DNA of 64,000 bases from Gilliamella apis (lineage in GTDB: Bacteria > Pseudomonadota > Gammaproteobacteria > Enterobacterales > Orbaceae). The notes under the pieces are model-generated. The model was not told the origin of the DNA. It did no database searches and worked only from the letters and a program-made list of their open reading frames with translations. Made by a program: the position numbers and the translations under genes. The stretch covers positions 83,921-147,920 of the forward strand of contig NZ_NASD01000004.1 in the NCBI RefSeq assembly GCF_002142155.1, read 5' to 3'. Shown in pieces: positions 40,113-52,738 of the stretch; within the stretch, counting starts at the first letter, position 1, and the number at the start of each line of letters is the position of its first letter.

Positions 40113-42413
40113 ATGATAAATAATCAAATAAGCCATATTATAGCGGGTGAATTAACCGTAAAACCAGAACAAGTTTTAGCAGCCATTCAATTATTAGACG
40201 ATGGAAGCACCGTGCCATTTATTGCTCGGTATCGTAAAGAGGTAACGGGAGGATTAGATGATACCCAGTTACGTACTTTAGATAGTCGTTTAAGTTATTT
40301 GCGAGAACTTGAAGATCGTAAACTAACGATTTTAAAATCAATTGAGGAACAAGGTAAATTAACCTCTGAATTAAGCCAAAAAATTACCAATACCCTTAGT
40401 AAGACCGAATTAGAAGATCTCTACCTCCCTTATAAGCCAAAACGTCGTACTCGTGGGCAAATTGCAATTGAAGCAGGTCTTGAACCACTTGCTGATGATT
40501 TATGGCAACGCCCAGATCTCAATCCAGAAGCAGAAGCAGAAAAATATATTAATACTGATAAAGGTATTACTGATACTAAATCTGCATTAGATGGTGCGCG
40601 TTATATTTTAATGGAGCGTTTTGCTGAAGATGCAACTTTACTAGCTAAGGTTCGTCATTATCTTTGGAATAATGCCCACCTTGTTTCTCAAGTTATTGCC
40701 GGTAAAGAAGAAGAGGGCGCTAAATTTAGAGATTATTTTGCTCAAAGTGAACTTATTTCAAAAGTGCCTTCACATCGGGCCTTAGCCATGTTTCGTGGTC
40801 GAAATGAAGGATTTTTACAACTTTCTTTAAATGCAGATCCTCAATATGAAGAAGCACCTAAAGAGAGCTATTGTGAGCAGATCATTACCGAACATTTAGG
40901 CATTAGATTTAATGATCAACCTGCTGACAAATGGCGAAAAGCAGTGATCAATTGGACATGGCGCATTAAAATCTTAATGCACATGGAAACTGAACTTATG
41001 ACTACGCTGCGAGAACGAGCCGAAGAAGAAGCCATTAACGTTTTTGCGGCTAATCTCCATGATATGTTAATGGCGGCACCGGCGGGCATGAAAGTCACTA
41101 TGGGTATGGATCCAGGTTTACGTACTGGTGTTAAAATTGCCGTTGTTGATGCCACCGGAAAACTAGTTGCTACCGAAACTATCTATCCACATACAGGTCA
41201 GGCGGATAAAGCGGCAATGGTTGTTGCTGCGTTATGTATAAAATATCAAGTTGAACTTGTCGCAATCGGTAATGGTACTGCTTCACGAGAGACTGAACGT
41301 TTTTATCTTGATGTTCAGAAAAAATATCCAGAAGTCAAAGGTCAAAAAGTAGTTGTAAGTGAAGCTGGTGCATCTGTTTATTCGGCTTCAGAACTTGCGG
41401 CACAAGAGTTTCCTGATTTAGATGTATCAATTCGGGGAGCAGTTTCAATTGCTCGACGCTTACAAGATCCATTAGCTGAATTAGTTAAAATTGATCCAAA
41501 ATCGATAGGTGTTGGTCAATATCAACATGACGTAAGCCAAACTCAACTTGCGAAAAAACTTGATGCTGTGGTTGAAGATGGGGTTAATGCGGTAGGCGTT
41601 AATTTAAATACCGCTTCAATGATGCTACTTGCACGTATTGCCGGTCTTAATAAAGTTATTGCTCAAAATATTGTCAATTGGCGAAACGAAAACGGTAAGT
41701 TTGCCGATAGAAAACAATTATTAAAAGTGCCACGATTAGGTCCCAAAGCTTTTGAACAATGTGCTGGCTTTTTAAGAATTATGGAAGGTGCAAATCCGCT
41801 TGATGCATCAGCCGTTCATCCGGAAGCCTATCCTGTTGTTGAAAGGATTTTAGAAAAAAATCATAAAGCCTTAAAAGACATTTTAGGTGATTCGAATTAT
41901 CTTAAATCACTAAAAGCTATCGATTATGTGGATGACCATTTTGGTGTACCGACAGTAACGGATATTATTAAAGAATTAGATAAACCAGGGCGCGATCCTC
42001 GGCCAGAATTTAAAACCGCACAATTTGCCGATAATATTGAAACAATGGAAGATTTAAAAATTGGCATGATTATGGAAGGAGCGGTAACTAATGTAACTAA
42101 TTTTGGCGCTTTTGTGGATATCGGTGTGCATCAAGATGGTCTAGTTCATATTTCAGCATTATCAGATCGATTTGTTGATGATCCGCGAAGCATAGTAAAA
42201 GCAGGCGATATTGTTAAAGTGAAAGTAATAGAAGTTGATATTGTCCGAAAACGTATTGCTTTATCAATGCGTTTAGATGATACAGCTACGCCGAAACTTG
42301 ATAGTAGCAGATCGGCTAACAATAAGGTATCTAATAAAAATCAATCTGCTGCCACGCTGACTAACAGTGCTATGGGGAATGCATTTGCTGCGGCATTTAA
42401 AAAAGGCAAGTAA
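40113..42413 (+). CDS. tex: RNA-binding transcription accessory protein Tex
   Basis: The 766-residue product matches E. coli YhgF: N-terminal helix-turn-helix region ([16 protein letters not shown]), YqgF/RNase H-like domain ([16 protein letters not shown]), helix-hairpin-helix region (VGVNLNTAS ... [20 protein letters not shown]) and a C-terminal S1 domain ([24 protein letters not shown]). Tex binds RNA and affects transcription; its exact mechanism is not settled. It is adjacent to greB as in many gammaproteobacteria. Confidence 0.96.
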   Translation: MINNQISHIIAGELTVKPEQVLAAIQLLDDGSTVPFIARYRKEVTGGLDDTQLRTLDSRLSYLRELEDRKLTILKSIEEQGKLTSELSQKITNTLSKTELEDLYLPYKPKRRTRGQIAIEAGLEPLADDLWQRPDLNPEAEAEKYINTDKGITDTKSALDGARYILMERFAEDATLLAKVRHYLWNNAHLVSQVIAGKEEEGAKFRDYFAQSELISKVPSHRALAMFRGRNEGFLQLSLNADPQYEEAPKESYCEQIITEHLGIRFNDQPADKWRKAVINWTWRIKILMHMETELMTTLRERAEEEAINVFAANLHDMLMAAPAGMKVTMGMDPGLRTGVKIAVVDATGKLVATETIYPHTGQADKAAMVVAALCIKYQVELVAIGNGTASRETERFYLDVQKKYPEVKGQKVVVSEAGASVYSASELAAQEFPDLDVSIRGAVSIARRLQDPLAELVKIDPKSIGVGQYQHDVSQTQLAKKLDAVVEDGVNAVGVNLNTASMMLLARIAGLNKVIAQNIVNWRNENGKFADRKQLLKVPRLGPKAFEQCAGFLRIMEGANPLDASAVHPEAYPVVERILEKNHKALKDILGDSNYLKSLKAIDYVDDHFGVPTVTDIIKELDKPGRDPRPEFKTAQFADNIETMEDLKIGMIMEGAVTNVTNFGAFVDIGVHQDGLVHISALSDRFVDDPRSIVKAGDIVKVKVIEVDIVRKRIALSMRLDDTATPKLDSSRSANNKVSNKNQSAATLTNSAMGNAFAAAFKKGK

Positions 42414-42433
42414 TTATATATCAAAATAAAAAG

Positions 42434-42454
42434 AGGGGATTTATCCCCTTTTTG
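42434..42454 (+). terminator. terminator of tex
   Basis: AGGGGAT pairs with ATCCCCT (2-base loop as drawn) inside A-run/T-run flanks, directly after tex. Confidence 0.85.
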
Positions 42455-42917
42455 ATTATTGAGATATAACTTAATTAGTATCTTTAATTTTAAATTCTTC
42501 AATGAATTAGTATTAATAAACGGAAAATAATTTTTTTTACTATTCCCTTATCAAAGTATAATCATATATAATAATGCTACTACTGAATTTGAATTAATTA
42601 TTAACTGTTTTCAAATTCAGTTTCTTTATTGAGTCTTACCTTTTTAGCTTTTCCAAATTTTGTCTGATGTTCTTATTTTACAAGTTTTAAAATTTAGGAT
42701 GTTACGATTTAAGTCTTAAACAACAATCAAATTGTTGTAGTCAAATTATTTTGTTCGAGCCGTGTATTAGATATGGATGAATTTCTGTTAGAAAAATAAC
42801 GATTTTAATTGTCTTAGCTCTGATATTAACGGGTAACAATTTTTGAACAACTTATAAAAATTGTTAATTCACTAATGCTTCAAATCAATAATCTTATTCG
42901 GATAGGCGGAGAAGTTT
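42455..42917. other. gene-free leader region before the second lectin-tail gene
   Basis: The stretch is AT-rich with no gene. It holds two stem-loops: CTGAATTTGA (42583-42592) with TCAAATTCAG (42611-42620), followed by TTTCTTTATT, and ACAACAAT (42720-42727) with ATTGTTGT (42731-42738), 3-base loop. A long, hairpin-bearing leader also precedes the paralogue at 2800. Confidence 0.45.
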
Positions 42918-44399
42918 ATGAGTAGAGGAGTAGCGATGAATAATTGTACTGTTGTTTTAAAAAAAATTTCTTTGAAATTATTTTTCAAAAAGAGATTATT
43001 TCTATTAATGTTATTGATTTTTTCCAATAATCTATTTGCAATTTTATCATTCTCCGTGACTACGCAAATGTATATTCATGGTAATGCTCCTGAGATTCAA
43101 GTGTCAGGTGGTACAAAAGCGCTTAATGGTATTCAACTAAAATTGCAGGTACCAAACAGTGATCCTCTAGTTATTACTCCTGGTTCATCTAATCAAATAT
43201 CAGTTGCCTTTGATACTTCACCAAGTATGTATTCGTTTGATGTTGATTTTTCGACTATGACTAATGATGATATTATTGATATTGACGGTGATTATTTGGG
43301 AAGTAGCAATAATTTTAAAGTGGATAGTGTAACAGCTGAATGGCGTGATAGTAATAATAATATAATTCCTTCTGATTCAACAGCTCCATTAGGTAGTAAT
43401 ATTTGTAATTCAGCTACTTATAAAGGTGATTCAACACTAAAACTTACTTTTAGTATTTCTGCTAAAACTCAGTATGGTAATCCCGCCGAATCTCAGCCTA
43501 AAGAAGTTTCAAAAACATTTACCGTAAAAGCTAACGATGGTATTTGTTATATAAGACCAGGGGTATTAGCCATAATTGCAAAAGGTGGTTGGATCGAAAC
43601 GGATAATTGGATGTCTTACGGTGCAGATACTATCAATCGTACAGATGCTTACAATCCAGATCAATTTGTATTACATTCAGGATTTAAAGCTTCAGCTACT
43701 GATTCAACTGGTCATCATTTCCCTACCACTGCATTTCCTGAAGCAAGATTTAGAATTGTACCCGTCAATGCAATATCTAATTATACTTATACATTAGTTA
43801 AAAATCCTAATGGTGCTTTAATAAGTACTGCAAGGAGCTCAAATCCAGATTCAAAAAGTGAATTTAAATTTACTGACAATGCTCCCGCAAAAGATGATCA
43901 ATTTATAATATTAGTAACGAATAATCAGACTAACGCTCAGTTTTATTATCGTTTTTCATTAAATCATTGGATGTATATATACCAACAACAGTTAAATTGG
44001 GTAGATTATAATACCGCTGAAAGTTTGTGCACTGCTAATAACGACCGACTACCATCTAGAGCCGAATTAACCAATTCATTTTTAGCTACTGGTGTAACAA
44101 ATAATGAAAATTGGTATATACCTCAAAACGGTTATAAAAGAGCAATAGGTGAAGGATTAATATCCGAGTGGGGAAAACTGTATCCATATGCGCCTAATGG
44201 TATCGATAATTCAGGAAGAGATATGATGAAAGATATAACGGATTCTTTAAAACACTTTGTTGCTTATGACTTTTATTTCACTTACGAATTGTCGCAATTA
44301 CAAAATAATGGTTGGACAAGGCGTTATAGTGTTGGTTCTGTTGAAGGTAATGTTATTGTAGAGCCAGATTCCGCTTTTACTATGTGTGTTAAGTACTGA
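42918..44399 (+). CDS. exported protein with invasin/lectin-like C-terminal domain, paralogue of 2800-4374
   Basis: The 493-residue product has a long signal peptide: basic residues (KKISLKLFFKKR), then LFLLMLLIFSNNLFA. The mature part is Asn/Ser/Thr-rich beta-domain sequence with its own Cys pair (SNICNS, DGICYI). The last 130 residues read AESLCTANNDRLPSRAELTN, YKRAIGEGLISEWGKLY and FTMCVKY, in the same order as the tail of the protein at 2800 (WCADIGYRVP...NGFFAEWGYM...LICVTP). HHFPTTAFP matches YHRNFPTTG in the middle domain. Two starts have good ribosome sites: ATG 42918 (GGCGGAG) and ATG 42936 (AGAGGAG). Surface or periplasmic; ligand unknown. Confidence 0.7.
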   Translation: MSRGVAMNNCTVVLKKISLKLFFKKRLFLLMLLIFSNNLFAILSFSVTTQMYIHGNAPEIQVSGGTKALNGIQLKLQVPNSDPLVITPGSSNQISVAFDTSPSMYSFDVDFSTMTNDDIIDIDGDYLGSSNNFKVDSVTAEWRDSNNNIIPSDSTAPLGSNICNSATYKGDSTLKLTFSISAKTQYGNPAESQPKEVSKTFTVKANDGICYIRPGVLAIIAKGGWIETDNWMSYGADTINRTDAYNPDQFVLHSGFKASATDSTGHHFPTTAFPEARFRIVPVNAISNYTYTLVKNPNGALISTARSSNPDSKSEFKFTDNAPAKDDQFIILVTNNQTNAQFYYRFSLNHWMYIYQQQLNWVDYNTAESLCTANNDRLPSRAELTNSFLATGVTNNENWYIPQNGYKRAIGEGLISEWGKLYPYAPNGIDNSGRDMMKDITDSLKHFVAYDFYFTYELSQLQNNGWTRRYSVGSVEGNVIVEPDSAFTMCVKY

Positions 44400-44419
44400 T
44401 AACTTTGCGATATTTTATG

Positions 44420-44460
44420 TTTCATTACAAAATTGCTAATATTTTGTAATGAAACTTCTT
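44420..44460 (+). terminator. terminator after the second lectin-tail gene
   Basis: TTTCATTACAAAAT (44420-44433) pairs perfectly with ATTTTGTAATGAAA (44441-44454), 14 pairs, 7-base loop, followed by CTTCTTTT. Confidence 0.75.
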
Positions 44461-44611
44461 TTGATGCGTTTTAGTTAAATAAATTTATTACTCTAATATA
44501 TTCTTAATATTATAGCCAAACGAAAAACTTCAATTTTTTGAGCTTGTAGACCTTTTAAGGTAGATAGCTATTGCCACTAGTCGCTTCGTTTATGATCTTG
44601 TTTTCAATATA

Positions 44612-45478
44612 TTACAAATATACACTCGGCAAAGTAATATTCTGCAATCCATAATGTTTTAATTCAGCAGCAAAAGATTCGATTTGCTGTTGTGTTGCCG
44701 CTGGCCATGTTTTGGCTACGCCATGTACGCCGTGATTGTGGAATGCATTTATTCTGACTTTAATTTGTGGATTGAGTGTTATTAGAAAATTAGCAAGTTG
44801 TTTCGCGCTGTTTTGCAAATCAGTATGCTCAGGAATCACTAAAAATCGGACTTCATGCAGTTTTTCTATTTGGGCAAGATATTCAATAGTCTGTTTGACG
44901 CGATCATTATCCCGACCAGTAAGTTTTTTATGCACTTGAGTATCCCAAGCTTTCAGATCGATCATCGCACCGTCCATAACCTTTTCAACTTTTTGCCAAC
45001 CAGTTTTAACTAAGTAACCATTGCTATCAATAAAACAGGTTAGGTGCTTTAAATCTTTTGCTTGTTTTATTGCTTGAAATAATTTTTCAATAAAAGGTAA
45101 TTGTAATGTTGCTTCGCCACCGCTAATTGTAATGCCATTTAGAAAAGGTAAATACTTGCGAATTTCAAGCAAAATATCTTCAACATTGTAGTTATAGGTC
45201 ATTGGTGTGGATTGATAACTACAAGTATTAATACAGGTATCACATTGCTGACAATTTGAAGATTGCCAAATCACTTTGTTATTGATAAATGTTAACGCTT
45301 GATGTGGACAAGTAGTAACACAATCACCACAATCTTTACACCGTGAAATAGTATAAGGATTGTGGCAATTTAAACATTTGAAATTACAACCTTGTAAAAA
45401 TATGACTAACCGGTTTCCCGGTCCATCAACACAAGAAAAGGGTAACAGTTTATTAACGATTGCCCATGACTTGTTCAT
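44612..45478 (-). CDS. yjjW: glycyl-radical enzyme activase YjjW
   Basis: YjjW is a radical-SAM activase that would abstract hydrogen from the glycine of YjjI. The 288-residue product has the radical-SAM cluster motif in GCNFKCLNCHNPY (CxxxCxxC), then an inserted ferredoxin domain with two four-cysteine sets (CKDCGDCVTTCPHQ, CQQCDTCINTCSYQ), and later ISGGEATLQ. This is the usual layout of glycyl-radical activases other than PflA. Its start overlaps the end of yjjI by 26 bases, so the pair is coupled. Confidence 0.93.
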   Translation of the reverse strand: MNKSWAIVNKLLPFSCVDGPGNRLVIFLQGCNFKCLNCHNPYTISRCKDCGDCVTTCPHQALTFINNKVIWQSSNCQQCDTCINTCSYQSTPMTYNYNVEDILLEIRKYLPFLNGITISGGEATLQLPFIEKLFQAIKQAKDLKHLTCFIDSNGYLVKTGWQKVEKVMDGAMIDLKAWDTQVHKKLTGRDNDRVKQTIEYLAQIEKLHEVRFLVIPEHTDLQNSAKQLANFLITLNPQIKVRINAFHNHGVHGVAKTWPAATQQQIESFAAELKHYGLQNITLPSVYL

Positions 45479-47000
45479 GACTGATTACCCGAGGTGTTCG
45501 GCATAGGTAGCTATTATTTTCGGTATCTTCGGCCGCTTCACTACCTAAAAAGGTGGTATTAATTCGCGATCCCTCTTGTTTGTATTTTTTGATATCTGAT
45601 AATCTCACCATATAGCCAGTTACACGTACCAGATCATTACCACTGATATTAGCGGTAAATTCACGGAAACCAAATTTAAATGCCGCCTTACAAATCTGTA
45701 CTAAGGCTAATGGGTTATTTTTAATCGTTTCATCGATGGTTAAAATATCACTAATGCCAGAAGTATAATATTTATGGTGTTTGAATAATGCCATAATATG
45801 GGTTACTGGATCGGGTTCATGACCATAAGGAATACGTAAACCTGGCGTAGCGCCTCTATCTGAGCTGATACCTGATTGTGCATGTAACATTGCTTTACCT
45901 TGCCATGCATGCTTAATTTTATGGTTATCAATAAAGTCGGCTAATTGTTGAGAAATAGTGGTGGCCAGTTGATTAGCATCTTCATCGACGCCATAACGCC
46001 CAGCTAAGTTGGATTTTTCTTGTAGAATATTGACTGCCTCAGCCATGGCATAAATACCGAACATTGGCGCGAATCGGTTTGCGTCAATTAATCCCTCTTT
46101 AACTAAAAAGCTATTTGCGAAGAAATTCGATTTCTCATAAAGAAATTCTGATCTTGCTTTGATTAAATTCAATTGCAATTGGCAATAATAAGGTAGTGTA
46201 TTTTGTAAAAAGTCGGTGATACTTTTACTTTTTAACGCAACCTCTTTTAGATTGATTCTAGATAAAGTGCTACCACCACCGGCAATAGGTAGTGAGTTAT
46301 AACAGCTCACCACACCATAACCTTTGTCATCAAAATCTTTTTTAATCATCATATTATTAGCAATATGTGGTTTGGCTGTGTGGCAAATGTTCTCAATTGC
46401 GATGTTAAGTAAAGATTCTGGTGTGATATTTTCGTCATAAATAAAGGTTAAATTAGGTGCAACTTGTTTAAGCTCGCGATCGACACGTAATATCACCCGA
46501 CAGATCACATTATCGGTTGGCCCAATATTGGCATGCATAAAGGCATCAGGAAGATTGCGATCTAGCATAATCCAAAAACGTTTTAATCGCGGATAGAGCT
46601 CTTCTTCTGTTAAATTGCCAACATAAGGAAGTAATACTTGATCTAAACAGCCTAAATAAACCGGCATACCAGTGACCGAAGGTACGTGATGATAAGCAAT
46701 GGTGAGCATATTTAATGCATCATCAAAGTTTTTTGCTGGTTCAAGTTCTAAATATTCCGATCCTTGCTTAAGAAATTTTGCATAATCCGGTAATACATAA
46801 CGAGGTTTATACGGTGCATGTCCTTCGTACATATCACAAATTACCCGTTCATTGAGCGCATTTTGTGTTTCACTATCTAAATCAACATAAGGTAAATTAT
46901 TTTCTGCGGCTAATGCGAGAAGGTTCGCTTTTTGTTTAGGTGACAAATTAGCATCGGTCACTATATCGTAACAATTCTTTTGAAATTCTGTCATGTTCAT
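45453..47000 (-). CDS. yjjI: glycyl-radical enzyme YjjI
   Basis: The 515-residue product equals E. coli YjjI (516) in length and is much shorter than pyruvate formate-lyase. The glycyl-radical motif is at the C-terminus in LVRVTGYMVRL (RVxGY), and the finger-loop cysteine is likely the one in YGVVSCYNSLPIAGGGS. No substrate has been firmly assigned to YjjI as far as I know. Here it lies at the end of a nucleotide/nucleoside catabolic run, 130 bases after ushA, which argues for a product of that pathway. It would be active only without oxygen. AGAGG precedes ATG 47000. Confidence 0.93.
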   Translation of the reverse strand: MNMTEFQKNCYDIVTDANLSPKQKANLLALAAENNLPYVDLDSETQNALNERVICDMYEGHAPYKPRYVLPDYAKFLKQGSEYLELEPAKNFDDALNMLTIAYHHVPSVTGMPVYLGCLDQVLLPYVGNLTEEELYPRLKRFWIMLDRNLPDAFMHANIGPTDNVICRVILRVDRELKQVAPNLTFIYDENITPESLLNIAIENICHTAKPHIANNMMIKKDFDDKGYGVVSCYNSLPIAGGGSTLSRINLKEVALKSKSITDFLQNTLPYYCQLQLNLIKARSEFLYEKSNFFANSFLVKEGLIDANRFAPMFGIYAMAEAVNILQEKSNLAGRYGVDEDANQLATTISQQLADFIDNHKIKHAWQGKAMLHAQSGISSDRGATPGLRIPYGHEPDPVTHIMALFKHHKYYTSGISDILTIDETIKNNPLALVQICKAAFKFGFREFTANISGNDLVRVTGYMVRLSDIKKYKQEGSRINTTFLGSEAAEDTENNSYLCRTPRVISHEQVMGNR

Positions 47001-47130
47001 AAATACCTCTATATTACCTATATGCTGAGAGCAAAAATTAAATCTTTATGACTAATCATTTAATTATTAGCACTGAGAATTATGATTATCAGTGCTATTA
47101 GTTTTTATATTTCTGTTTTAAACCGTAAAA

Positions 47131-48816
47131 TTATTTTTCTAAAATAAAGTTAGACGGTTGATAATCGGCTGCATTAATTGGTGAATGTGCTTCAAAATAT
47201 TGTTTTACTGCATCGGCATCTCGATAACCTGTATCTACATAAGTTGGCGAGTTGTTGACGATAGGGTAACCATCTCCACCAGCGGCTAAAAAGTCTAATG
47301 TTGCAATTCGATATGATTTTTGCAAATCAATTGGTTCATTATTAATTTTGATGTCGCTGATAGTATCGCCAGTTTTAGTTAGGCTAATATTTTTTAAATG
47401 AGTATAACCACCTGAACCCTGTTTTTTGCCTAATGCAACTTTAAGATAATCGATTAATTCACTGCCGGTTAATTCAAAGTAAACAACACTATTACCAAAA
47501 GGCTCAACTTTCAAAATATCACGATAAGTAATATCGCCTTCTATTAGTGAGTCACGAATCATACCACCAGACATAATACCAATGTCGGCATTTGTCTTTT
47601 CAATAAAGGCACTAAGTAATAGTTGCCCCATATTACTTTGTTGATATCTAACTACGTTACGATCGCCCTCTAAACGACCGGTTAACTCACCACTTTTAAT
47701 GAGTAATTGTTGTTTACCTTGTTCCTGATAGGGTTTTAGTGTTTCCAACAATTTTTTATCCTGTTCGATTTCACTGGTGTAATATTCAAGACGTTTTGTA
47801 TCGTTACCGTTATCAACTTCTTTTTTTAAATTAATTGGAATTAACTGATAATTTTTGAGGGTAATTTTACCGTTTAAGAATACGAAGTCAGCACGACCAA
47901 CATATTTTCCCCATTCATGAGCTTGAACAATCCACGTACCATTTTGTTGATCTGGAGCGCAAGGTGTTCCTGGGACATATTCGGTAATACGTTTGTTAGG
48001 GCTAGCCATACATACTGGGTTTTGCGAGTGGCCACCGACAATCATATCTAGTTCACCAGCTTTTAATCCTCGGGCTAGTTCAACATCACCTGGAGCCATT
48101 GAACCATGCTCACCATTTTCATAATGCCCCATATGAGTAACCGCAATAATCATATCTGGGCGTTCACTGCTTTTAATTTGGCTAATAACTTTTTCCGCTT
48201 CTGGTAGCGTTTTACGAAATTCAACACCATCGGTATTTTTAGGCGAAGCAAGGAAAATAGTGTCATCAGTAGTTAAACCGAATACTGCAACTTTAATACC
48301 ATTTAAATCAAATATTTTATAGGCATCAAAAACACGATTATCGGTATTTTTGAAGTAAGTATTTGCTGATAAAAATGGGAAATGAGCCCATTTTTGTTGT
48401 TCACGAATAATTGCTAACGGATGATCAAATTCGTGGTTACCTACTGCCATTGCATCATAGCCAACCTCATTCATACCGATAAAATCGGGTTTTGCTTGTA
48501 ACACATCAGATTCAGGAACACCAGTATTAATGTCACCGCCAGAAAGTAAAAGTAATTTTCCGCCTTTTTCTGCTACTTCTTTTCTTATTTGGTCAACAAC
48601 AGTTTTTTGTGCTGCTAAACCATATTCACCAATATCATTTTGCCAAAAACGGCCATGATGATCGTTAGTATGTAAAATAGTAAAAGAGTAGGACTTGTCT
48701 TTTTCCCAAGCAGGTGCTGTAGACTGTTTGGTAGCAACAGCTGCGAATGAATTGACTGAAAACAGACTTAAAATAACAAGTAGTGACAGTTTTTTGTTTA
48801 ATTTTAAACGATGCAT
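47131..48816 (-). CDS. ushA: periplasmic 5'-nucleotidase / UDP-sugar hydrolase
   Basis: The 561-residue protein has a Sec signal peptide (KLSLLVILSLFSVNSFA-A) and so is periplasmic. The metallophosphatase half shows LHTNDHHGRFW, SGGDINTG, AVGNHEFD, VTHMGHYENGEHG and GGHSQNP, all metal ligands. The C-terminal half binds the nucleotide (GGMIRDSL, FLAAGGDGY). Length is close to E. coli UshA (550). It releases nucleosides and phosphate from 5'-nucleotides. AGGAGG precedes the ATG; 29 bases after pdp. Confidence 0.93.
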   Translation of the reverse strand: MHRLKLNKKLSLLVILSLFSVNSFAAVATKQSTAPAWEKDKSYSFTILHTNDHHGRFWQNDIGEYGLAAQKTVVDQIRKEVAEKGGKLLLLSGGDINTGVPESDVLQAKPDFIGMNEVGYDAMAVGNHEFDHPLAIIREQQKWAHFPFLSANTYFKNTDNRVFDAYKIFDLNGIKVAVFGLTTDDTIFLASPKNTDGVEFRKTLPEAEKVISQIKSSERPDMIIAVTHMGHYENGEHGSMAPGDVELARGLKAGELDMIVGGHSQNPVCMASPNKRITEYVPGTPCAPDQQNGTWIVQAHEWGKYVGRADFVFLNGKITLKNYQLIPINLKKEVDNGNDTKRLEYYTSEIEQDKKLLETLKPYQEQGKQQLLIKSGELTGRLEGDRNVVRYQQSNMGQLLLSAFIEKTNADIGIMSGGMIRDSLIEGDITYRDILKVEPFGNSVVYFELTGSELIDYLKVALGKKQGSGGYTHLKNISLTKTGDTISDIKINNEPIDLQKSYRIATLDFLAAGGDGYPIVNNSPTYVDTGYRDADAVKQYFEAHSPINAADYQPSNFILEK

Positions 48817-48845
48817 GATGCCTCCTGAATCCGTATTTATTAAAG

Positions 48846-50147
48846 CTATTCCGTAATTACTTTAAAAATTAATTGTGGCTGTTCAGCGCTATCACTAATA
48901 GTAATATTGTCATACAGTTTTTGTTTTATTGTATCAATACGATCACTACTTGCGTGAATAGTTAACAGTGCTTCACCTACTTCAACTTTATCGCCGACTT
49001 TTTTATGTAGTACGATACCAACCGCAGGATCGATAACATCTTCTTTAGTTGCTCGACCTGCCCCCAGTTGCATCGCAGCAATACCAATTTGGTCTGCAAT
49101 AATCCGTGATACATAACCTGCTTTTTGCGCTGGTAAATCAATTTGGTAAGGAGCATTAGCTAATTTTTCCGGATGATCAACCACCGAACTATCACCACCT
49201 TGAGCCTCAATTAGCGTTTTAAATTTTTCAATAGCCTTACCATTTTTAATCACTTCTTGTAGTTTTTCTCTTGCTTCATCTAATGTTTTAGCTTTATTGG
49301 CTAATACCACCATTTGACTGCCAAGCGTTAAAACGAGTTCAGTTAGATCAGCAGGGCCATGGCCATTTAAAGTATCTATGGCTTCTTTAACTTCTAATGC
49401 ATTACCAATAGCATAGCCTAACGGTTGAGACATATCAGAGATAATCGCCATAGTCCTACGACCAATTTGATTACCAATATTGACCATTTCATGAGCTAAT
49501 TTTTCTGAGTCTTCCATGCTTTTCATTAAAGCACCGTCACCAGTTTTAACATCTAAAACAATAGCATCTGCACCAGCCGCAAGTTTTTTACTCATAATTG
49601 AGCTAGCAATAAGAGGAATAGAGTTAACCGTACCTGTTACGTCACGTAATGAATAAAGTTTTTTATCAGCAGGGGTTAAGTTGCCAGATTGACCAATGAC
49701 AGCGACACCTTTTTGATTAACTTGATCGATAAATTCTTGTTTATCTAATTCAATTTTAAAACCAGGTACGGTTTCAAATTTATCTGTCGTTCCGCCTGTA
49801 TGACCTAATCCACGACCTGACATTTTAGCTACAGGAATATCTAATGCTGCAACTAATGGTGCTAATACTAAGGTAGTTGTATCGCCCACACCACCCGTTG
49901 AATGCTTATCGACTTTAATACCTTTAATTGAGGATAGGTCAACGGTATCACCTGAATACATCATCGCACTAGTTAAGTCAGCACACTCTTTTGAAGTCAT
50001 ACCTTGATAATAAATCGCCATCAGTAGGGCACTGACTTGATAATCAGGAATAGAACCATTGGTATAGTTGGTTATAAAAAATTGAATCTCTTCGGTTGTT
50101 AGAGCATTGCCATCACGTTTTTTTTCAATAATATCTACAAATCTCAT
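48846..50147 (-). CDS. pdp: pyrimidine-nucleoside phosphorylase, Firmicute (Pdp) type
   Basis: The enzyme phosphorolyses uridine and thymidine, and usually deoxyuridine, to base and (deoxy)ribose-1-phosphate. The 433-residue product has the family motif [18 protein letters not shown] and the phosphate loop [13 protein letters not shown]. Its length and long stretches such as [20 protein letters not shown] and [13 protein letters not shown] match Bacillus Pdp (433 residues) far better than E. coli DeoA (440), as recalled from memory. This suggests transfer from a Firmicute-like donor. It fills the place that deoA holds in the E. coli deo operon. Confidence 0.9.
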   Translation of the reverse strand: MRFVDIIEKKRDGNALTTEEIQFFITNYTNGSIPDYQVSALLMAIYYQGMTSKECADLTSAMMYSGDTVDLSSIKGIKVDKHSTGGVGDTTTLVLAPLVAALDIPVAKMSGRGLGHTGGTTDKFETVPGFKIELDKQEFIDQVNQKGVAVIGQSGNLTPADKKLYSLRDVTGTVNSIPLIASSIMSKKLAAGADAIVLDVKTGDGALMKSMEDSEKLAHEMVNIGNQIGRRTMAIISDMSQPLGYAIGNALEVKEAIDTLNGHGPADLTELVLTLGSQMVVLANKAKTLDEAREKLQEVIKNGKAIEKFKTLIEAQGGDSSVVDHPEKLANAPYQIDLPAQKAGYVSRIIADQIGIAAMQLGAGRATKEDVIDPAVGIVLHKKVGDKVEVGEALLTIHASSDRIDTIKQKLYDNITISDSAEQPQLIFKVITE

Positions 50148-50311
50148 TACACATCTCTCTTAATATCTATAAAGCAAATTAGGATTATATTCTTCTCATC
50201 CAAAATTTGGATTGATGATTGTGCTAATCTTGGTTAATTATCATCAATCGCTTTTTTTATTTTTCAATATTGCTAAATTACATAGTTCAATTACATAGTT
50301 CAATAATAAAA

Positions 50312-52712
<2,401 letters not shown>

Positions 52713-52738
52713 ATTCATTTCCTATTTTTCTGATACGG

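Noticed and set aside
44461..44611. Protein-like minus-strand frames after yjjW
   Set aside because: The frames are under 25 codons, interrupted and unrecognised, so they cannot be told from chance.
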